From positions 1 to 64,000 of the forward strand of contig NZ_MCBX01000008.1 in assembly GCF_001723685.1 (NCBI RefSeq): a DNA stretch of 64,000 nt, in the 5' to 3' direction. The notes under the pieces were generated by a model that did not search any database, was not told the origin of the DNA, and was given only the letters and a program-made list of their open reading frames with translations. The first letter of the stretch is position 1; every line of letters begins with the position of its first letter. This stretch comes from Candidatus Marithrix sp. Canyon 246. GTDB lineage: Bacteria; Pseudomonadota; Gammaproteobacteria; Beggiatoales; Beggiatoaceae. Below, one piece after another: positions 1 to 9,951 of this stretch. The translations under genes were made by a program, and so were the position numbers.

Positions 1-692
1 TGAGTAATGACATTGGCTTTTAATGCTAATTTAGCTAATCTAGCAATAGGGGCTTCAATTTTTATAACACCTTTGTGTAAATCTAAGCGGCTAGGGGCGC
101 GAATCAAAACTGCTAATGCCATCATTTCTTTTAAGCTTAAAGTATCTAAATCGCGATCAAAATAATAACGCGCCGCTTGTAATACTCCTCGCCTTTGACT
201 GGCATAAGGAACTTGATTTAGATAAAATTCCAAAATATCGGCTTTAGAGACACGTTTTTCTAATCGAGTAGCCTCAATCCCTTCCAACCAATGTGACCAA
301 AAAGTACGTTTACGTGGATATAAAATACGTACAGTTTGTTCACTAATAGTACTAGCCCCTCGTACAACTCGTAAAGCTTGAATATTTTGCCACATAGCAT
401 AGAATCGCGCTATCCAATCAGAACCACCATGCTGAAAAAAGCGTTTATCCTCAGCCAAAAGAAAAAGCTTAGGCAATAATTCAGGTATATCATGTAAAGG
501 CACATAATAATGAATATTCCAATCATTTTGATAAGTGATAGTAAGCGGCGTAGCATAGCGATCTAACACTTGAACTTTTTTAATGCTAGAATTGGTAATA
601 GACAAACTATTAGGTGGCGATCTTAGATCAAGACTAGTTTTCCATATTAATGCGATGGTTAATAAACTGAAAATTAAAATAATTTTTTTCAT
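1..692 (-). CDS. Peptidoglycan glycosyltransferase (GT51, PBP1C-like), 5' part only
   Basis: The reading frame is open from an ATG at 692 to the window edge, so about 230 N-terminal residues are seen and the 3' part lies outside. An N-terminal membrane anchor (MKKIILIFSLLTIALIW) is followed by the hallmark GT51 motifs: EDKRFFQHGG, RGASTISEQ (family form RGGSTITQQ) and ILEFYLNQVPYA. GT51 enzymes polymerise lipid II into glycan strands at the outer face of the inner membrane. Spacing of motifs and wording resemble PBP1C rather than PBP1A. Whether a transpeptidase domain follows cannot be seen here. Family is secure; the subtype is tentative. Confidence 0.85.
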   Translation of the reverse strand, partial: MKKIILIFSLLTIALIWKTSLDLRSPPNSLSITNSSIKKVQVLDRYATPLTITYQNDWNIHYYVPLHDIPELLPKLFLLAEDKRFFQHGGSDWIARFYAMWQNIQALRVVRGASTISEQTVRILYPRKRTFWSHWLEGIEATRLEKRVSKADILEFYLNQVPYASQRRGVLQAARYYFDRDLDTLSLKEMMALAVLIRAPSRLDLHKGVIKIEAPIARLAKLALKANVIT

Positions 693-754
693 AAGGCTAA
701 ATAAGTGGTAAAAGATTTTATACATTATGCAAACTATATACAAGTTTTGCTACC

Positions 755-1099
755 CTAAGCTGTTACAGTGCCACTATCTAACTGCATTTCCTTAATATCA
801 GTAAATTGTTTAATCTGCACTTCTCCATCAGGAAAATTGGCAATAATATCTAGTTTTCCACCCATTGCTTCTATATAGCTGCGTAGTGTACTAATATATA
901 TATCTGTGTCATGTTCTAACTTAGAAAGAGTATCAGCTTCCATAAACAATAGTTTTGCTAATTGTTCTTGGGATAAATGCCGAGCTTGTTGAAGTTCTTG
1001 AATGGGCAGTTCGACTAATACACGTTGTACACGCGCTTCTACACGCGCTCTAGCTTCTGGTGATCTCGCATTATGTAAATCAAGAAAATTCTTAGCCAT
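755..1099 (-). CDS. higA: XRE-family antitoxin (HigA-like)
   Basis: This 114-residue protein carries a helix-turn-helix at roughly residues 38-85 (LSQEQLAKLLFMEADTLSKL) behind a charged N-terminal helix (RARVEARVQRV). The arrangement is typical of antitoxins that follow a HigB/Gp49-like toxin. It starts six bases after the toxin stop, so the two are co-transcribed with the toxin first, the order usual for higBA and opposite to most type II pairs. It should neutralise the toxin and repress the operon. The C-terminal tail ends in about 30 residues rich in acidic and hydrophobic residues. Confidence 0.85.
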   Translation of the reverse strand: MAKNFLDLHNARSPEARARVEARVQRVLVELPIQELQQARHLSQEQLAKLLFMEADTLSKLEHDTDIYISTLRSYIEAMGGKLDIIANFPDGEVQIKQFTDIKEMQLDSGTVTA

Positions 1100-1105
1100 A
1101 TCTAT

Positions 1106-1477
1106 TTACCTTTGATCTTTTTTAATTAAGCCTTCTTGTTGCAACATTTCTAAATGTTCTTGATATAACTTTTCTGCTACAGGAATTTGTTTATTATACC
1201 ATCTATCATCGCCAGTTTTGTTACCACCTAGCAATAATATTGCTGTTCTACGGGGATCAAAAGCATACAACACTCTATAAGGATTTCCTTGAGATTGAAT
1301 GCGTAGTTCCCGTAAATTGTATCTGCTGTTCTGAATTTTGCTACTGTAAGGATATCCCAATGTTGAACCCCTTTCCCCTAGTAATAGTACCACAAAGTCA
1401 ACATCATCCTTTTCAACTTCTGTAAGGATATTCCACCATTCGCCAAATTCGTCAGTATATTCAATACTCCAAAGCAT
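1106..1477 (-). CDS. higB: HigB-like toxin (phage Gp49-like / RelE superfamily)
   Basis: The 123-residue product has the core of the Gp49-like HigB family: LRELRIQSQGNPYRVLYAF, then ILLLGGNKTGDDRWYNKQIP and a C-terminal AxKLYQEHL helix. In this family the toxin is an mRNA interferase that cleaves transcripts, usually on the ribosome. The conserved arginines of the strand LREL and YRVLYAF are present and no frameshift is seen, so it looks functional. It lies directly upstream of the HigA-like antitoxin. A 22-bp perfect AT palindrome 54 bases before the start is a candidate operator. Confidence 0.88.
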   Translation of the reverse strand: MLWSIEYTDEFGEWWNILTEVEKDDVDFVVLLLGERGSTLGYPYSSKIQNSRYNLRELRIQSQGNPYRVLYAFDPRRTAILLLGGNKTGDDRWYNKQIPVAEKLYQEHLEMLQQEGLIKKDQR

Positions 1478-1530
1478 AATCTATCCTTTTTGCTTTCAGC
1501 TTATCCACTAATTAGTCAATGAGCCATATT

Positions 1531-1552
1531 ATAATTATATATATATAATTAT
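1531..1552. promoter_or_regulatory. AT-only perfect palindrome upstream of higBA
   Basis: ataattatatatatataattat reads the same on both strands over 22 bases. It lies between the divergent-looking upstream region of higB (start 1477) and the 3' end of the XRE gene. Its position suits a HigA or HigBA operator overlapping the promoter, but AT-rich palindromes arise easily in DNA of this composition. Confidence 0.3.
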
Positions 1553-1577
1553 CAAAAAACAAGTAAAATCGAAAATC

Positions 1578-1607
1578 CGTTGTACTATTTTTTTATTAGG
1601 TACAACG
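1578..1607. repeat. Small hairpin with CGTTGTAC/GTACAACG arms
   Basis: cgttgtac at 1578-1585 and gtacaacg at 1600-1607 form an 8-bp stem with a T-rich loop, followed by aattaacggaataaacgaatt. The GTACAACGAATTA end recurs at 21988-22090 and, slightly changed, at 41904-41995, where it bounds larger inverted repeats. It lies downstream of the XRE gene stop (1652), so it could also act as a terminator. Confidence 0.5.
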
Positions 1608-1651
1608 AATTAACGGAATAAACGAATTTACCTTGAAATATTAATAATCTT

Positions 1652-2059
1652 TTAATTTTTGATAAGACTATTAATTTCCTTTAAATAGGCAATTTCTTTG
1701 TCTTTTTGTTGCAATAGCAGACGTGCTTTTTCTAATTCATGTTCAAGTTCATGTTTTTCACTTGAAGAATCAGTTGATTGTAAATTATTTTTACAATTAT
1801 TAAAGCTATTATTATAATAATTATTAGCTGCTGCTGCTACCAAATAAAAAACATTTCTTTCACCAAAGCTAAACAATTCCAATAATTCAATCTCAAAAAC
1901 CGTAGCAATTTTTTCAAGCCGAGACACTGGCACATCGGTTTCGCCTCGTTCAATATTCGCATAGCCATTAACAGACATATATAATTTATCAGCCATATCT
2001 TCTTGCGACCAACCTTTTGACAATCGCATAGATCGAATTTTTTCATGTACTTTCATCAT
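1652..2059 (-). CDS. XRE-family transcriptional regulator with C-terminal coiled coil
   Basis: A canonical helix-turn-helix fills the N-terminus (KGWSQEDMADKLYMSVNGYA, then NIERGETDVPVSRLEKIA). The middle is asparagine-rich and the last 35 residues form a leucine/glutamate coiled coil (EHELEKARLLLQQKDKEIA). The first start gives MRMCMMKVHEK; the methionines at 2059 or 2056, just before KVHEKIRSMR, fit the family better and 2059 is used here. No toxin partner is adjacent, so it is more likely a stand-alone repressor than an antitoxin. Target unknown. Confidence 0.8.
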   Translation of the reverse strand: MMKVHEKIRSMRLSKGWSQEDMADKLYMSVNGYANIERGETDVPVSRLEKIATVFEIELLELFSFGERNVFYLVAAAANNYYNNSFNNCKNNLQSTDSSSEKHELEHELEKARLLLQQKDKEIAYLKEINSLIKN

Positions 2060-2165
2060 ACACATTCTCACTTGGTCGAATCACCAGTATTACTTGGTGG
2101 TTCAGTAATAAACTTGTTTGTTAGAATAATAAATTACAAATTATTTTATCATAATGGAGAACGAT

Positions 2166-2936
2166 ATGTTAATAAAAACAGCTATACAGTTGTTGTGTTC
2201 CTTGGTGTTTGTATTTGGACACATTGTAGCCAGTGCAGAAACTGATTTACTTAATTTGGCAACTTATGCCGAAGGCACGCGAGTGCCTTATGGTGAGAAT
2301 ATGGTTGTTGTCCAAGACGAAAAAACTGGTGAAAAGTCGTTAACACCTATCGCAGGATCAGAAGGTAAATTAGATATTCCTATTAATCTCAATGGCAATT
2401 CTTTTGAAATTAACTTTGAAATGGATGGTGGTCATCCTAGAGCACATTTTATCTTGGTAGCCGATGAGGTAACTTTTTCATTTATTGCAGGTTATTTTGG
2501 AAACGCTATCAGCCTTGAAGGCAAGAGAGGAACGCCTCCTGTATGGCAACAAAACGGCAAAAATATTATCAAAGTCTTGGTAAGTAATGGCGTAGCCAAA
2601 CTTTATGCCAATGATGCTTTTGTTCAAAAAGTTACCATTAATGAAAAGAAGCAGAATATCACATACACTAAATTATCAGTGACTAATATCGGTGGGGGTT
2701 ATAGACTGTATAGCCTAAAAATAAAAGGTGGATCGGATGTTCCTGCTCCTAGTGGTACAACAACTCCAGCCACTGGCAATTGCATGGCAACCTATACAGT
2801 TGAAGGCAAAATCCATATTCCTTGTCTATCAGTACCTAATGCGTTTGGTGGCACAAACGTTTATGATATTCAAATGCAACAACAAGCAGGAAAAATGACC
2901 TTTGATATAGATATGAGCAGTATTAAACCTCATTAA
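2166..2936 (+). CDS. Exported protein of unknown function
   Basis: A clear signal peptide (MLIKTAIQLLCSLVFVFGHI, cut after VASA) begins at 2166, six bases after GGAGA at 2156-2160; an upstream in-frame ATG at 2154 lacks such a site. The mature part is beta-rich. One segment (residues ~50-180) reads like a concanavalin-type jelly roll that ends in TNIGGGYRLYSLKIKGG. A Thr/Pro/Ser linker (APSGTTTPATG) then leads to a short C-terminal domain with two cysteines and a VEGKIHIPCLSVP strand. I do not recognise the family. The gene is followed 11 bases later by a palindromic repeat that may end its transcript. Confidence 0.7.
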   Translation: MLIKTAIQLLCSLVFVFGHIVASAETDLLNLATYAEGTRVPYGENMVVVQDEKTGEKSLTPIAGSEGKLDIPINLNGNSFEINFEMDGGHPRAHFILVADEVTFSFIAGYFGNAISLEGKRGTPPVWQQNGKNIIKVLVSNGVAKLYANDAFVQKVTINEKKQNITYTKLSVTNIGGGYRLYSLKIKGGSDVPAPSGTTTPATGNCMATYTVEGKIHIPCLSVPNAFGGTNVYDIQMQQQAGKMTFDIDMSSIKPH

Positions 2937-2947
2937 TGAAAATTAAA

Positions 2948-2972
2948 GACCTGTCAGGTCTGAGAGTTTTTT
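2948..2972. repeat. GACCTGTCAGGTC repeat copy 1 (possible terminator)
   Basis: The short palindrome gacctgtcaggtc at 2948-2960 is followed by tgagagttttttag. It begins 11 bases after the stop of the exported-protein gene. It belongs to a family with at least eight members in this window; the stem plus T-run would work as a rho-independent terminator. Confidence 0.6.
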
Positions 2973-2975
2973 AGT

Positions 2976-3003
2976 TGGAATTTATTCCTAGGCGGTGTTT
3001 GCT
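2976..3003. repeat. Partial arm of the CCAAACACCGCC inverted-repeat family
   Basis: ttggaatttattcctaggcggtgttt matches the right arm of the larger elements at 28875-29028 and 36354-36598. Only one arm is present, so this is a solo or broken copy, lying between two convergent genes. Confidence 0.6.
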
Positions 3004-3076
3004 GATGTAGAATATTTCGGTCACACTTCATCAAAAGATTCAGCTTGAGGAATCAAATAAAGAAGTAATATTTTTA

Positions 3077-3712
3077 TTAGTTAGCAACCTTGCGATATTT
3101 ACCATTGAATGTAACATTCATACCACCACAAGAAAATTTGTCATTGCTGATGATTAGGGCATTCTTAAGAAAAGCTATAGTCAAGCGACATCCATCTTTA
3201 TTATAATACACCTTATTCCTCTTTAGAGGAAATGAACCATTCAATTCGCCGGTATTTACATTCCCAGTAGCCACATTACCTACCCAAACAGCATAACCTG
3301 TCACCTGTATCATGCGATTTTTCAATTCTCGAATAGTCAGGTCAGCTGATATAGGCCCAGAACTTCGGTCGTATTCACCTGATATAGAACGATATTTGTT
3401 ACCAGCTAATTTTTTTAGTTCTGAGATACGTGATTTATATGTATGTTTTATACAGCGGTTAGTTCTACAACGGTTACGTTTGTACAGCCAAGATCGTTGC
3501 GCCCTTCTTAATGAGCGTTTATTGCGGGTATTGGCTAAAGCTTTTTGGTATGAAAAAGCCAATAAGTCATCTAAATCAGAAAATAGCTGATTTGAACAAA
3601 TGGTTTTTTCAACTCTTAACTTAGCCTTTTTGCAATTAAAACTAACAGCATAAGCTTCAAACGCCACCAGCGAGAACAACATTGTGAGAATAAGCTGTGG
3701 TTTTATATTCAT
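3077..3712 (-). CDS. LprI/DUF1311-like exported protein
   Basis: A signal peptide ending in AYA leads a mature domain with the LprI N-terminal pattern: SFNCKKAKLRVEKTICSN, SDLDDLLAFSYQKAL and RRAQRSWLYKRNRCRTN, with four cysteines likely paired as two disulfides. The family is named after a mycobacterial lysozyme-inhibitor lipoprotein, but most members have no tested role. The C-terminal half (~residues 110-211) is a beta-rich domain that I cannot place. Predicted periplasmic. Inhibition of lysozyme is only a family-based possibility. Confidence 0.75.
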   Translation of the reverse strand: MNIKPQLILTMLFSLVAFEAYAVSFNCKKAKLRVEKTICSNQLFSDLDDLLAFSYQKALANTRNKRSLRRAQRSWLYKRNRCRTNRCIKHTYKSRISELKKLAGNKYRSISGEYDRSSGPISADLTIRELKNRMIQVTGYAVWVGNVATGNVNTGELNGSFPLKRNKVYYNKDGCRLTIAFLKNALIISNDKFSCGGMNVTFNGKYRKVAN

Positions 3713-3775
3713 AATATATAAGTTCCTAATTTAAAATATTTTACACTGACAGTATAGTTGAATTGATGTTAGTTG

Positions 3776-6700
3776 TCAATCACCATATCCCCCACCCCCC
3801 GGAGTTTCAATCACAAACACGTCGCCAGCTTCCATTTCAACAGTATCGGTACCAGCAAGTTGTTCTATTTTACCATCAGCGCGTTGTATCCAGTTGTTGC
3901 CTGTTTTAGCCGCACTTCCGCCTGCCATTCCATAAGGTGGGATTTTTCGATGGTTTGAGAGTATTGATGCTGTCATGTTTTCTTTAAAACTAATACGTCG
4001 TTTTACGCCATTTCCTCCTTGATATTTGCCTTTGCCGCCGCTGTTGTTACGAATTGAAAAGGATTCTAGTAGTACTGGGAATCGCCATTCTAGGATTTCT
4101 GGATCGGTTAGGCGTGAGTTGGTCATGTGGGTTTGTACGGCTGAGGTGCCATGAAAGTTTGCGCCTGCTCCTGAGCCGCCACTGATGGTTTCGTAGTATT
4201 GGTATTGTTGGTTGCCGAAGCTGAAGTTGTTCATGGTGCCTTGGGAGGCTGCCATTATTCCTAATGCTCCATATAGTGCATCAGTTATACATTGTGAGGT
4301 TTCTACGTTGCCGGCTACTACTGCCGCTGGGTAGTTGGGGTTTAGGATGCTGCCTTTTGGTATTATTATTTTTAGGGGTTTTAGGCAGCCGGCATTCATT
4401 GGTATGTCGTCTTGTACCAAGGTTCTAAATACATATAATACTGCTGCTTTGCAAACCGCCGCTGGTGCGTTAAAATTATTATCCTGTTGTTCTGAGGTGC
4501 CAGTAAAGTCTATGGTTGCCTCGTCTTGCTGAATGCTGATTTTTACTTTTATTATCGCGCCATTATCTAATTCATATTTAAATTCACCGGGTTCTAATTG
4601 TTTTAACAGTTTACGTACTGCTGCTTCGGCATTGTCTTGTACATGTTGCATGTATGCTTGTACGATGGGTAAGCTAAATTGTTGTATCATTTTGTGTAGT
4701 TGTTTGACTCCAGTGGTATTAGCGGCTACTTGGGCACGTAAGTCTGCTAGGTTTTGGTCAATTTTACGCGCTGCTTTTAGTATGTTTCTGATTTCAGTTT
4801 CACGCCATAAGCCTTGATCTACTAATTTAAATACATCAATCACCACTCCTTCTTCATGCAAATTTTTACTTGTTGCTGGCATAGAACCCGGTGTTATGCC
4901 GCCAATATCAGCATGATGTCCACGTGATGCTACATAAAATAGGGGTTTGTTTTGATAAAATACTGGAGTGACTACAGTAACATCAGGTAAATGTGTGCCG
5001 CCATGATAGGGATTATTTAGAACAAATACATCTCCTTGCTTTGCAGTTTGTGCCTTAATTACTGTTTCTACGCTATCTCCCATTGAGCCTAAATGAACTG
5101 GTACATGGGGCGCATTTGCAATGAGTTGCCCTGTTTGATCAAATACCGCACAAGAAAAGTCTAAGCGTTCTTTGATGTTTACTGAATATGCAGTATTTGC
5201 CAGCGTCGCGCCCATTTGTTCGGCAATTGACATAAATAGATTGTTAAAAATTTCTAACATTACGGGATCAACATTGGTACTAATCTGTTTCGGCGCATTT
5301 GCTGCTTCGATTTGAGTTAAGATTATATCATAACGTGGAGTAATTTCTGCTTGCCAGTTTGGTTCAACCACGGTGGTGCCAGTTTTTTCAATTATAATTG
5401 CTGGACCTTTTATTTTTTGACCAATTGCTAGGTGTTCGCGTGCATAAACTGGTGTTTGATATGGTTTATTACCAGTTGTCATTGTGACGCTATCAAGTTG
5501 CTTAAATTCGCAAATTGGTGCAGGTTTTGAATTAATTTTTTGTTCAGATTTATTTATAGCTTCAACTGAAATTGCTTCTACCATTAAGGCTTTATCTTCG
5601 CGCACAAAGCCAAAAGTTTGCTTATGAGCAGCGGCAAAAGCGGTTTGCATTTCAGTACAAGAAGCAAAATTGACTAATAAGCTACTATCAGTGCCTGCAT
5701 AGCGTAAATGTATTTGATATTTGATTTCATTATAACCGCTTGGTTCTAATTCTTTTAGTTGTTGTTCTAAGACTGGAATTAGGCTATCATTCAGTTCGGC
5801 ATTGATAGATTTTTCTTTCAATTTACGAATATCTGCTAAACCAATCCCTAATGCTGATAATACTCCCGCTTGAGGATGAATTAATATCTTTTTCATACCT
5901 AAAGCTTCGGCAACTAAACAAGCATGTTGCCCTGCCGCTGCTCCAAAGCAACATAATACATATTCAGTAACATTATAACCGCGTTGTACTGAAATTTTCT
6001 TGATGGCATTTGCCATGTGATCAATGGCGATGGTTAAAAAACCTTCTGCAACTTCGGTGGCAGTCAGGTTTACTTGTTTCGCAAGCTTAGTAAATTGTTG
6101 TTTAACACTGACTTCATCAAGCGGCTCTTTGCCTGATTTGCCAAATACTTTTGGAAAATAGTCCGCATTTAATTTACCTAACATTACATTACAATCAGTA
6201 ATAGTTAAGGGGCCATTTTGCCGATAACAAACTGGTCCGGGTTTAGCTCCGGCTGAATCTGGTCCAACTCGAAACCGTAAACCATCAAAATGCACAATTG
6301 AGCCACCACCGGCTGCTACTGTGTGAATACGCATAATAGGAGTTCGCATTCTGACACCAGCAACTTGAGTTTCAAAATCGCGCTCATATTCTCCGGCATA
6401 ATGTGAGACATCGGTAGAAGTTCCACCCATGTCAAAATTAATGATTTTATCAAAACCGGCTAGGGCAGCCGTTTTCACTGCACCTACATAACCTCCTGCT
6501 GGACCAGATAAAATCGCATCTTTACCCTGAAACTTATGAGCATCAGTCAAGCCACCATTAGATTGCATAAATAATAATTTTGCATCACCCAATTCATTAG
6601 CAACACTATCAACATAGCGGCGCAAAATCGGCGATAAATAAGCATCAACAACCGTAGTATCGCCACGACTTATCAATTTAATAAGAGGACTAACTTCATG

Positions 6701-7243
6701 AGAAACCGAAACTTGACTAAAACCTAAATCACGCGCCAAAGCTGCCACTTGTTGCTCATGCTTAGGATAACGATAAGCGTGCATAAATACAATCGCAATG
6801 GAATCAATACCTTGACTTTTAACAGCCTCTAATTGACTACGAACATCAATTAATGAAACCGCTTTTAATTCCTCAGAATTTGCACTATAACGCTCATCAA
6901 CTTCAATAACTTGCTCATATAATAATTCTGGCAACACGATATTCAGAGCAAAAATATCAGGTCTATTTTGATAAGCAATTCTCAAAGCGTCACCAAAACC
7001 TTTAGTAATCAATAAAGCGGTGCGCTCACCTTTACGCTCAAGCAAAGCATTAGTAGCCACCGTAGTTCCCATTTTAACCGCCGCGATTTTTTCACCAGCC
7101 GGTAAAATTTCACGAATTCCCTGTATTACAGAATTATCTGATAATATCTTATGGGTAAATAAATTTCCATCTGGGGATAAGGCGACAATATCGGTGAAGG
7201 TGCCGCCTCTATCTATCCAGAATTGCCAATTTGATTGTTTCAT
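3776..7243 (-). CDS. Hydantoinase/5-oxoprolinase family protein, HyuA-HyuB fusion
   Basis: About 1,155 residues combine both halves of the ATP-dependent hydantoinase/oxoprolinase family. The HyuA half starts [18 protein letters not shown] and contains [13 protein letters not shown] and the [12 protein letters not shown] loop. The HyuB half contains [26 protein letters not shown] and a glycine-rich C-terminus (TPGGGGYGD). Such single-chain proteins are the 5-oxoprolinase form, which hydrolyses 5-oxoproline to glutamate with ATP in glutathione turnover; other cyclic amides cannot be excluded. The start at 7243 (MKQSNWQF) is preferred over 7327, since the longer form adds a cysteine-rich stretch overlapping lnt. 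Same strand as lnt, 31 bases downstream. Confidence 0.9.
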   Translation of the reverse strand: MKQSNWQFWIDRGGTFTDIVALSPDGNLFTHKILSDNSVIQGIREILPAGEKIAAVKMGTTVATNALLERKGERTALLITKGFGDALRIAYQNRPDIFALNIVLPELLYEQVIEVDERYSANSEELKAVSLIDVRSQLEAVKSQGIDSIAIVFMHAYRYPKHEQQVAALARDLGFSQVSVSHEVSPLIKLISRGDTTVVDAYLSPILRRYVDSVANELGDAKLLFMQSNGGLTDAHKFQGKDAILSGPAGGYVGAVKTAALAGFDKIINFDMGGTSTDVSHYAGEYERDFETQVAGVRMRTPIMRIHTVAAGGGSIVHFDGLRFRVGPDSAGAKPGPVCYRQNGPLTITDCNVMLGKLNADYFPKVFGKSGKEPLDEVSVKQQFTKLAKQVNLTATEVAEGFLTIAIDHMANAIKKISVQRGYNVTEYVLCCFGAAAGQHACLVAEALGMKKILIHPQAGVLSALGIGLADIRKLKEKSINAELNDSLIPVLEQQLKELEPSGYNEIKYQIHLRYAGTDSSLLVNFASCTEMQTAFAAAHKQTFGFVREDKALMVEAISVEAINKSEQKINSKPAPICEFKQLDSVTMTTGNKPYQTPVYAREHLAIGQKIKGPAIIIEKTGTTVVEPNWQAEITPRYDIILTQIEAANAPKQISTNVDPVMLEIFNNLFMSIAEQMGATLANTAYSVNIKERLDFSCAVFDQTGQLIANAPHVPVHLGSMGDSVETVIKAQTAKQGDVFVLNNPYHGGTHLPDVTVVTPVFYQNKPLFYVASRGHHADIGGITPGSMPATSKNLHEEGVVIDVFKLVDQGLWRETEIRNILKAARKIDQNLADLRAQVAANTTGVKQLHKMIQQFSLPIVQAYMQHVQDNAEAAVRKLLKQLEPGEFKYELDNGAIIKVKISIQQDEATIDFTGTSEQQDNNFNAPAAVCKAAVLYVFRTLVQDDIPMNAGCLKPLKIIIPKGSILNPNYPAAVVAGNVETSQCITDALYGALGIMAASQGTMNNFSFGNQQYQYYETISGGSGAGANFHGTSAVQTHMTNSRLTDPEILEWRFPVLLESFSIRNNSGGKGKYQGGNGVKRRISFKENMTASILSNHRKIPPYGMAGGSAAKTGNNWIQRADGKIEQLAGTDTVEMEAGDVFVIETPGGGGYGD

Positions 7244-7274
7244 ATGTTTGTATGTCATTCTGTTCACATCAAAT

Positions 7275-8687
7275 TCATATTCTTCTTTTGAAACCAGCAA
7301 GCAAAACCATAAAAAACAGCAACCCAATAATCAACCAATTACCAACAATAACATAAGGTGTTGTGCCTGTAAATGTTTGAGCTGTAGCACGTAATGTCAT
7401 GGTTTCAAATTGCGGTGATCTAGCTGTAATTTTACCTTTTTCATTTATAACCGCTGAAATACCTGTATTAGTTGCACGTAATAAATAGCGTCCAGTCTCT
7501 AAAGCTCGCATACGAGCTATTTCTAAATGTTGATCTGGCGCGATGGATTCTCCAAACCACGCATCATTACTTATATTCACTAATAATTTAGCTTCCGGCA
7601 GACTTTGACGAACTAAGTCACCAAAGGCATCTTCATAACAAATTGATGCTCCAATTGCAATGCCTTCAACATTTAAAGTTGCTTGTTTCTTAGAACCAGC
7701 AGTAAATTCAGACATTGGTACATCTAATAGTTTTAATAAATCACCCAACATTGACATAAAAGGAATATACTCACCAAAAGGTACTAAGTGATGTTTATAA
7801 TAAAATTCATTATTACTCAGATTAGCAAGACCATTATAATAACGACCATCTGGTTCCATCACCGGAATACCAATTAAAAAATTAGTATCTATCTTCGATA
7901 AATGTTTGATTAAATCCTTGGATTGATGATAAAAAAGAGGTATAGCTGTTTCTGGCCAAATTATTATATCTGCATCATAATGCGATTTACTTAATCGCAA
8001 ATAACGATTTATCGTAGGAATTTCATTACTTGATTCCCATTTAAAATCTTGAGGTATATTTGCTTGTACTAGTGCTATTTTTAAGGTTTTATCTTCTGCT
8101 TGTGTCCATGATATATTTGATAATAACCAGCCGCTACCCCAAATCACAACTATCAAAACCAAATACTTTTTAAATTTAATACTATATAACAATATTGCAG
8201 CAGATAATATTGTAATCCAAGTTACACCATAAACCCCTAACAATGGAGCAAATCCACTTAGCGGCGAATCTATTTGACTATAACCAATACTTAACCAAGG
8301 AAAACCAGTTAAAAACCATCCTCTTAACCATTCCATTAATGTCCAAGCCGCTGGTAATATAAAGATATAGATATTATAGCGTCTTACCAGCCAGCCTAAC
8401 ACTCCTATATACAATGCCATAAATAGCACCAACAGAATAGTCAAAACAATTGCTCCTATAAAGGGCAAGCCGCCAAATTGGTAAATGGTGAAATGTATCC
8501 ATGAAATACCAAACCCAAATAAACCTATACCAAATAATAAACCATATTTAAAAGCATCTTTTGGTGAGGCTGATTGCCATAGATAAAATAATATTGCTGG
8601 TGCTACTACAGCAAGAGGATAGAAGGAAAAAGGAGCAAATGCTAACACTAAACTAGCTCCCGCTAATAAAGCAATGACTAATTTCAT
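7275..8687 (-). CDS. lnt: Apolipoprotein N-acyltransferase
   Basis: A 470-residue inner-membrane enzyme that adds the third acyl chain to the N-terminal cysteine of lipoproteins. Several membrane segments occupy residues 1-190 and a periplasmic nitrilase-like domain follows. The catalytic triad is intact: Glu246 (IIWPETAIP), Lys298 (YYKHHLVPFGEY) and Cys350 (GASICYEDAFGD). A final membrane helix sits near the C-terminus. Its start overlaps the corC stop by four bases (ATGA), as is usual for the ybeZ-ybeY-corC-lnt operon. It is slightly shorter than the Escherichia coli enzyme. Confidence 0.96.
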   Translation of the reverse strand: MKLVIALLAGASLVLAFAPFSFYPLAVVAPAILFYLWQSASPKDAFKYGLLFGIGLFGFGISWIHFTIYQFGGLPFIGAIVLTILLVLFMALYIGVLGWLVRRYNIYIFILPAAWTLMEWLRGWFLTGFPWLSIGYSQIDSPLSGFAPLLGVYGVTWITILSAAILLYSIKFKKYLVLIVVIWGSGWLLSNISWTQAEDKTLKIALVQANIPQDFKWESSNEIPTINRYLRLSKSHYDADIIIWPETAIPLFYHQSKDLIKHLSKIDTNFLIGIPVMEPDGRYYNGLANLSNNEFYYKHHLVPFGEYIPFMSMLGDLLKLLDVPMSEFTAGSKKQATLNVEGIAIGASICYEDAFGDLVRQSLPEAKLLVNISNDAWFGESIAPDQHLEIARMRALETGRYLLRATNTGISAVINEKGKITARSPQFETMTLRATAQTFTGTTPYVIVGNWLIIGLLFFMVLLAGFKRRI

Positions 8688-9502
8688 AATGGTTTCACTT
8701 TTAAAGTAATTATATGACGGCGATTAGTTTCTGTCACTTCAAAATGAAAAGCTTCAAGTTCTATTTGTTCGCCTTTTTTCGGTAAATGTCCAAATGCTTG
8801 TAACAATAAACCACTGACAGTATCAAATTCATCTTCATTTAATGAAGATCTAAAATACTCATTAAATTCTTCTATTGGCGTAAGAGCTTGCACAACATAT
8901 TCGCCGTTATCATCTATTTTAATGAAAACATCATCATCAATATCATATTCATCATCAATTTCCCCCACAATTTCTTCAATGACATCTTCAATAGTGACTA
9001 ATCCAGCAACTCCACCATATTCATTCACTACAATTGCAATATGATTACGACTAGTACGAAATTCGCGTAACAATACATTTAAACGTTTACTTTCAGGAAT
9101 AAATACCGCAGCGCGCATAACATCTCGCATATTAAACTGAGATTTACCGCTTTTTGCATAAAAATCTAACAAATCTTTGGCTAAGAATATACCTTGTATA
9201 TCATCCAAATTTTCGCCAATTACCGGAAACCGTGAATATCCAGAATCAACAATTGTTTCGACTAATTTTTCTGGTGGATCATTTGAGTTTAAAACTGTAA
9301 CTTGCTTTCTGGGAATCATCACATCACGTACATGTGTCTCTGTCACTTTTAATACACCTTCAATCATTCCCAAGGCATCAACATTTAGTAAATTAGCTTG
9401 TTCAGCATCACGCAATAAATGAATTAATTGCTTTTTATCACGTAGTTTATAAGCAGGAAAGAATGATTGTTTTAGACCTTCAAACCAAGATATAGAACTC
9501 AT
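8684..9502 (-). CDS. corC: CorC/HlyC-family CBS protein
   Basis: The 272-residue protein carries paired CBS domains (around residues 65-190: VRDVMIPRKQVTVL, then NHIAIVVNEYGGVAGLVTIE) and a C-terminal CorC_HlyC transporter-associated domain (~200-270), with an acidic linker EEIVGEIDDEYDIDDD. It has no membrane domain, as in the proteobacterial CorC form linked to Mg2+/Co2+ efflux; biochemical function is poorly defined. It overlaps both ybeY (4 bases) and lnt (4 bases), so translation of the operon is coupled. Confidence 0.93.
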   Translation of the reverse strand: MSSISWFEGLKQSFFPAYKLRDKKQLIHLLRDAEQANLLNVDALGMIEGVLKVTETHVRDVMIPRKQVTVLNSNDPPEKLVETIVDSGYSRFPVIGENLDDIQGIFLAKDLLDFYAKSGKSQFNMRDVMRAAVFIPESKRLNVLLREFRTSRNHIAIVVNEYGGVAGLVTIEDVIEEIVGEIDDEYDIDDDVFIKIDDNGEYVVQALTPIEEFNEYFRSSLNEDEFDTVSGLLLQAFGHLPKKGEQIELEAFHFEVTETNRRHIITLKVKPL

Positions 9503-9951
9503 AAATAAGGATTAGAATAACCTAGGCTGTGTAAAATATCAATTTCTAAATTTTCCATGATATTTGCTTCATAATCAGAAATATGATCATAACCCAGCAA
9601 ATGCAAACATCCATGAATAATCATATGTGCCCAATGGGATTCAACATATTTTTGTTGTTCAGCGGCTTCATGTTTAACCACAGCGGCACAAATTATAATA
9701 TCCCCTAATAATGGAATATTGATACCCGGTGGAGATTCAAAGGGGAAGGATAAAACATTGGTAGGATAGCTACGCTGTCGCCATTTTTCATTTAACTCCT
9801 GCGCTTCCACTTCATCGACGATACGAATCGTCAATTCAGGATTTGGTTCATCAATAGACTGTAAAGCAGCATTTACCCAAGCATTAATCATCTCTGAATT
9901 AGGTAAATCGGCTGCTTTACTAACATACTGTATATCAATATCAGCTTTCAT
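9499..9951 (-). CDS. ybeY: Endoribonuclease YbeY
   Basis: A 150-residue metal-dependent RNase for 16S rRNA 3' maturation and ribosome quality control. The zinc-binding motif HGCLHLLGYDH is intact, with His113, His117 and His123, and the upstream strand TNVLSFPFE is typical. Length is normal for the family. It overlaps ybeZ and corC by four bases each. Confidence 0.96.
   Translation of the reverse strand: MKADIDIQYVSKAADLPNSEMINAWVNAALQSIDEPNPELTIRIVDEVEAQELNEKWRQRSYPTNVLSFPFESPPGINIPLLGDIIICAAVVKHEAAEQQKYVESHWAHMIIHGCLHLLGYDHISDYEANIMENLEIDILHSLGYSNPYL

Noticed and set aside
7244-7327. A longer start for the 5-oxoprolinase gene
   Set aside because: It would overlap lnt by 53 bases and adds residues (MGCCFLWFCLLV) foreign to the family.
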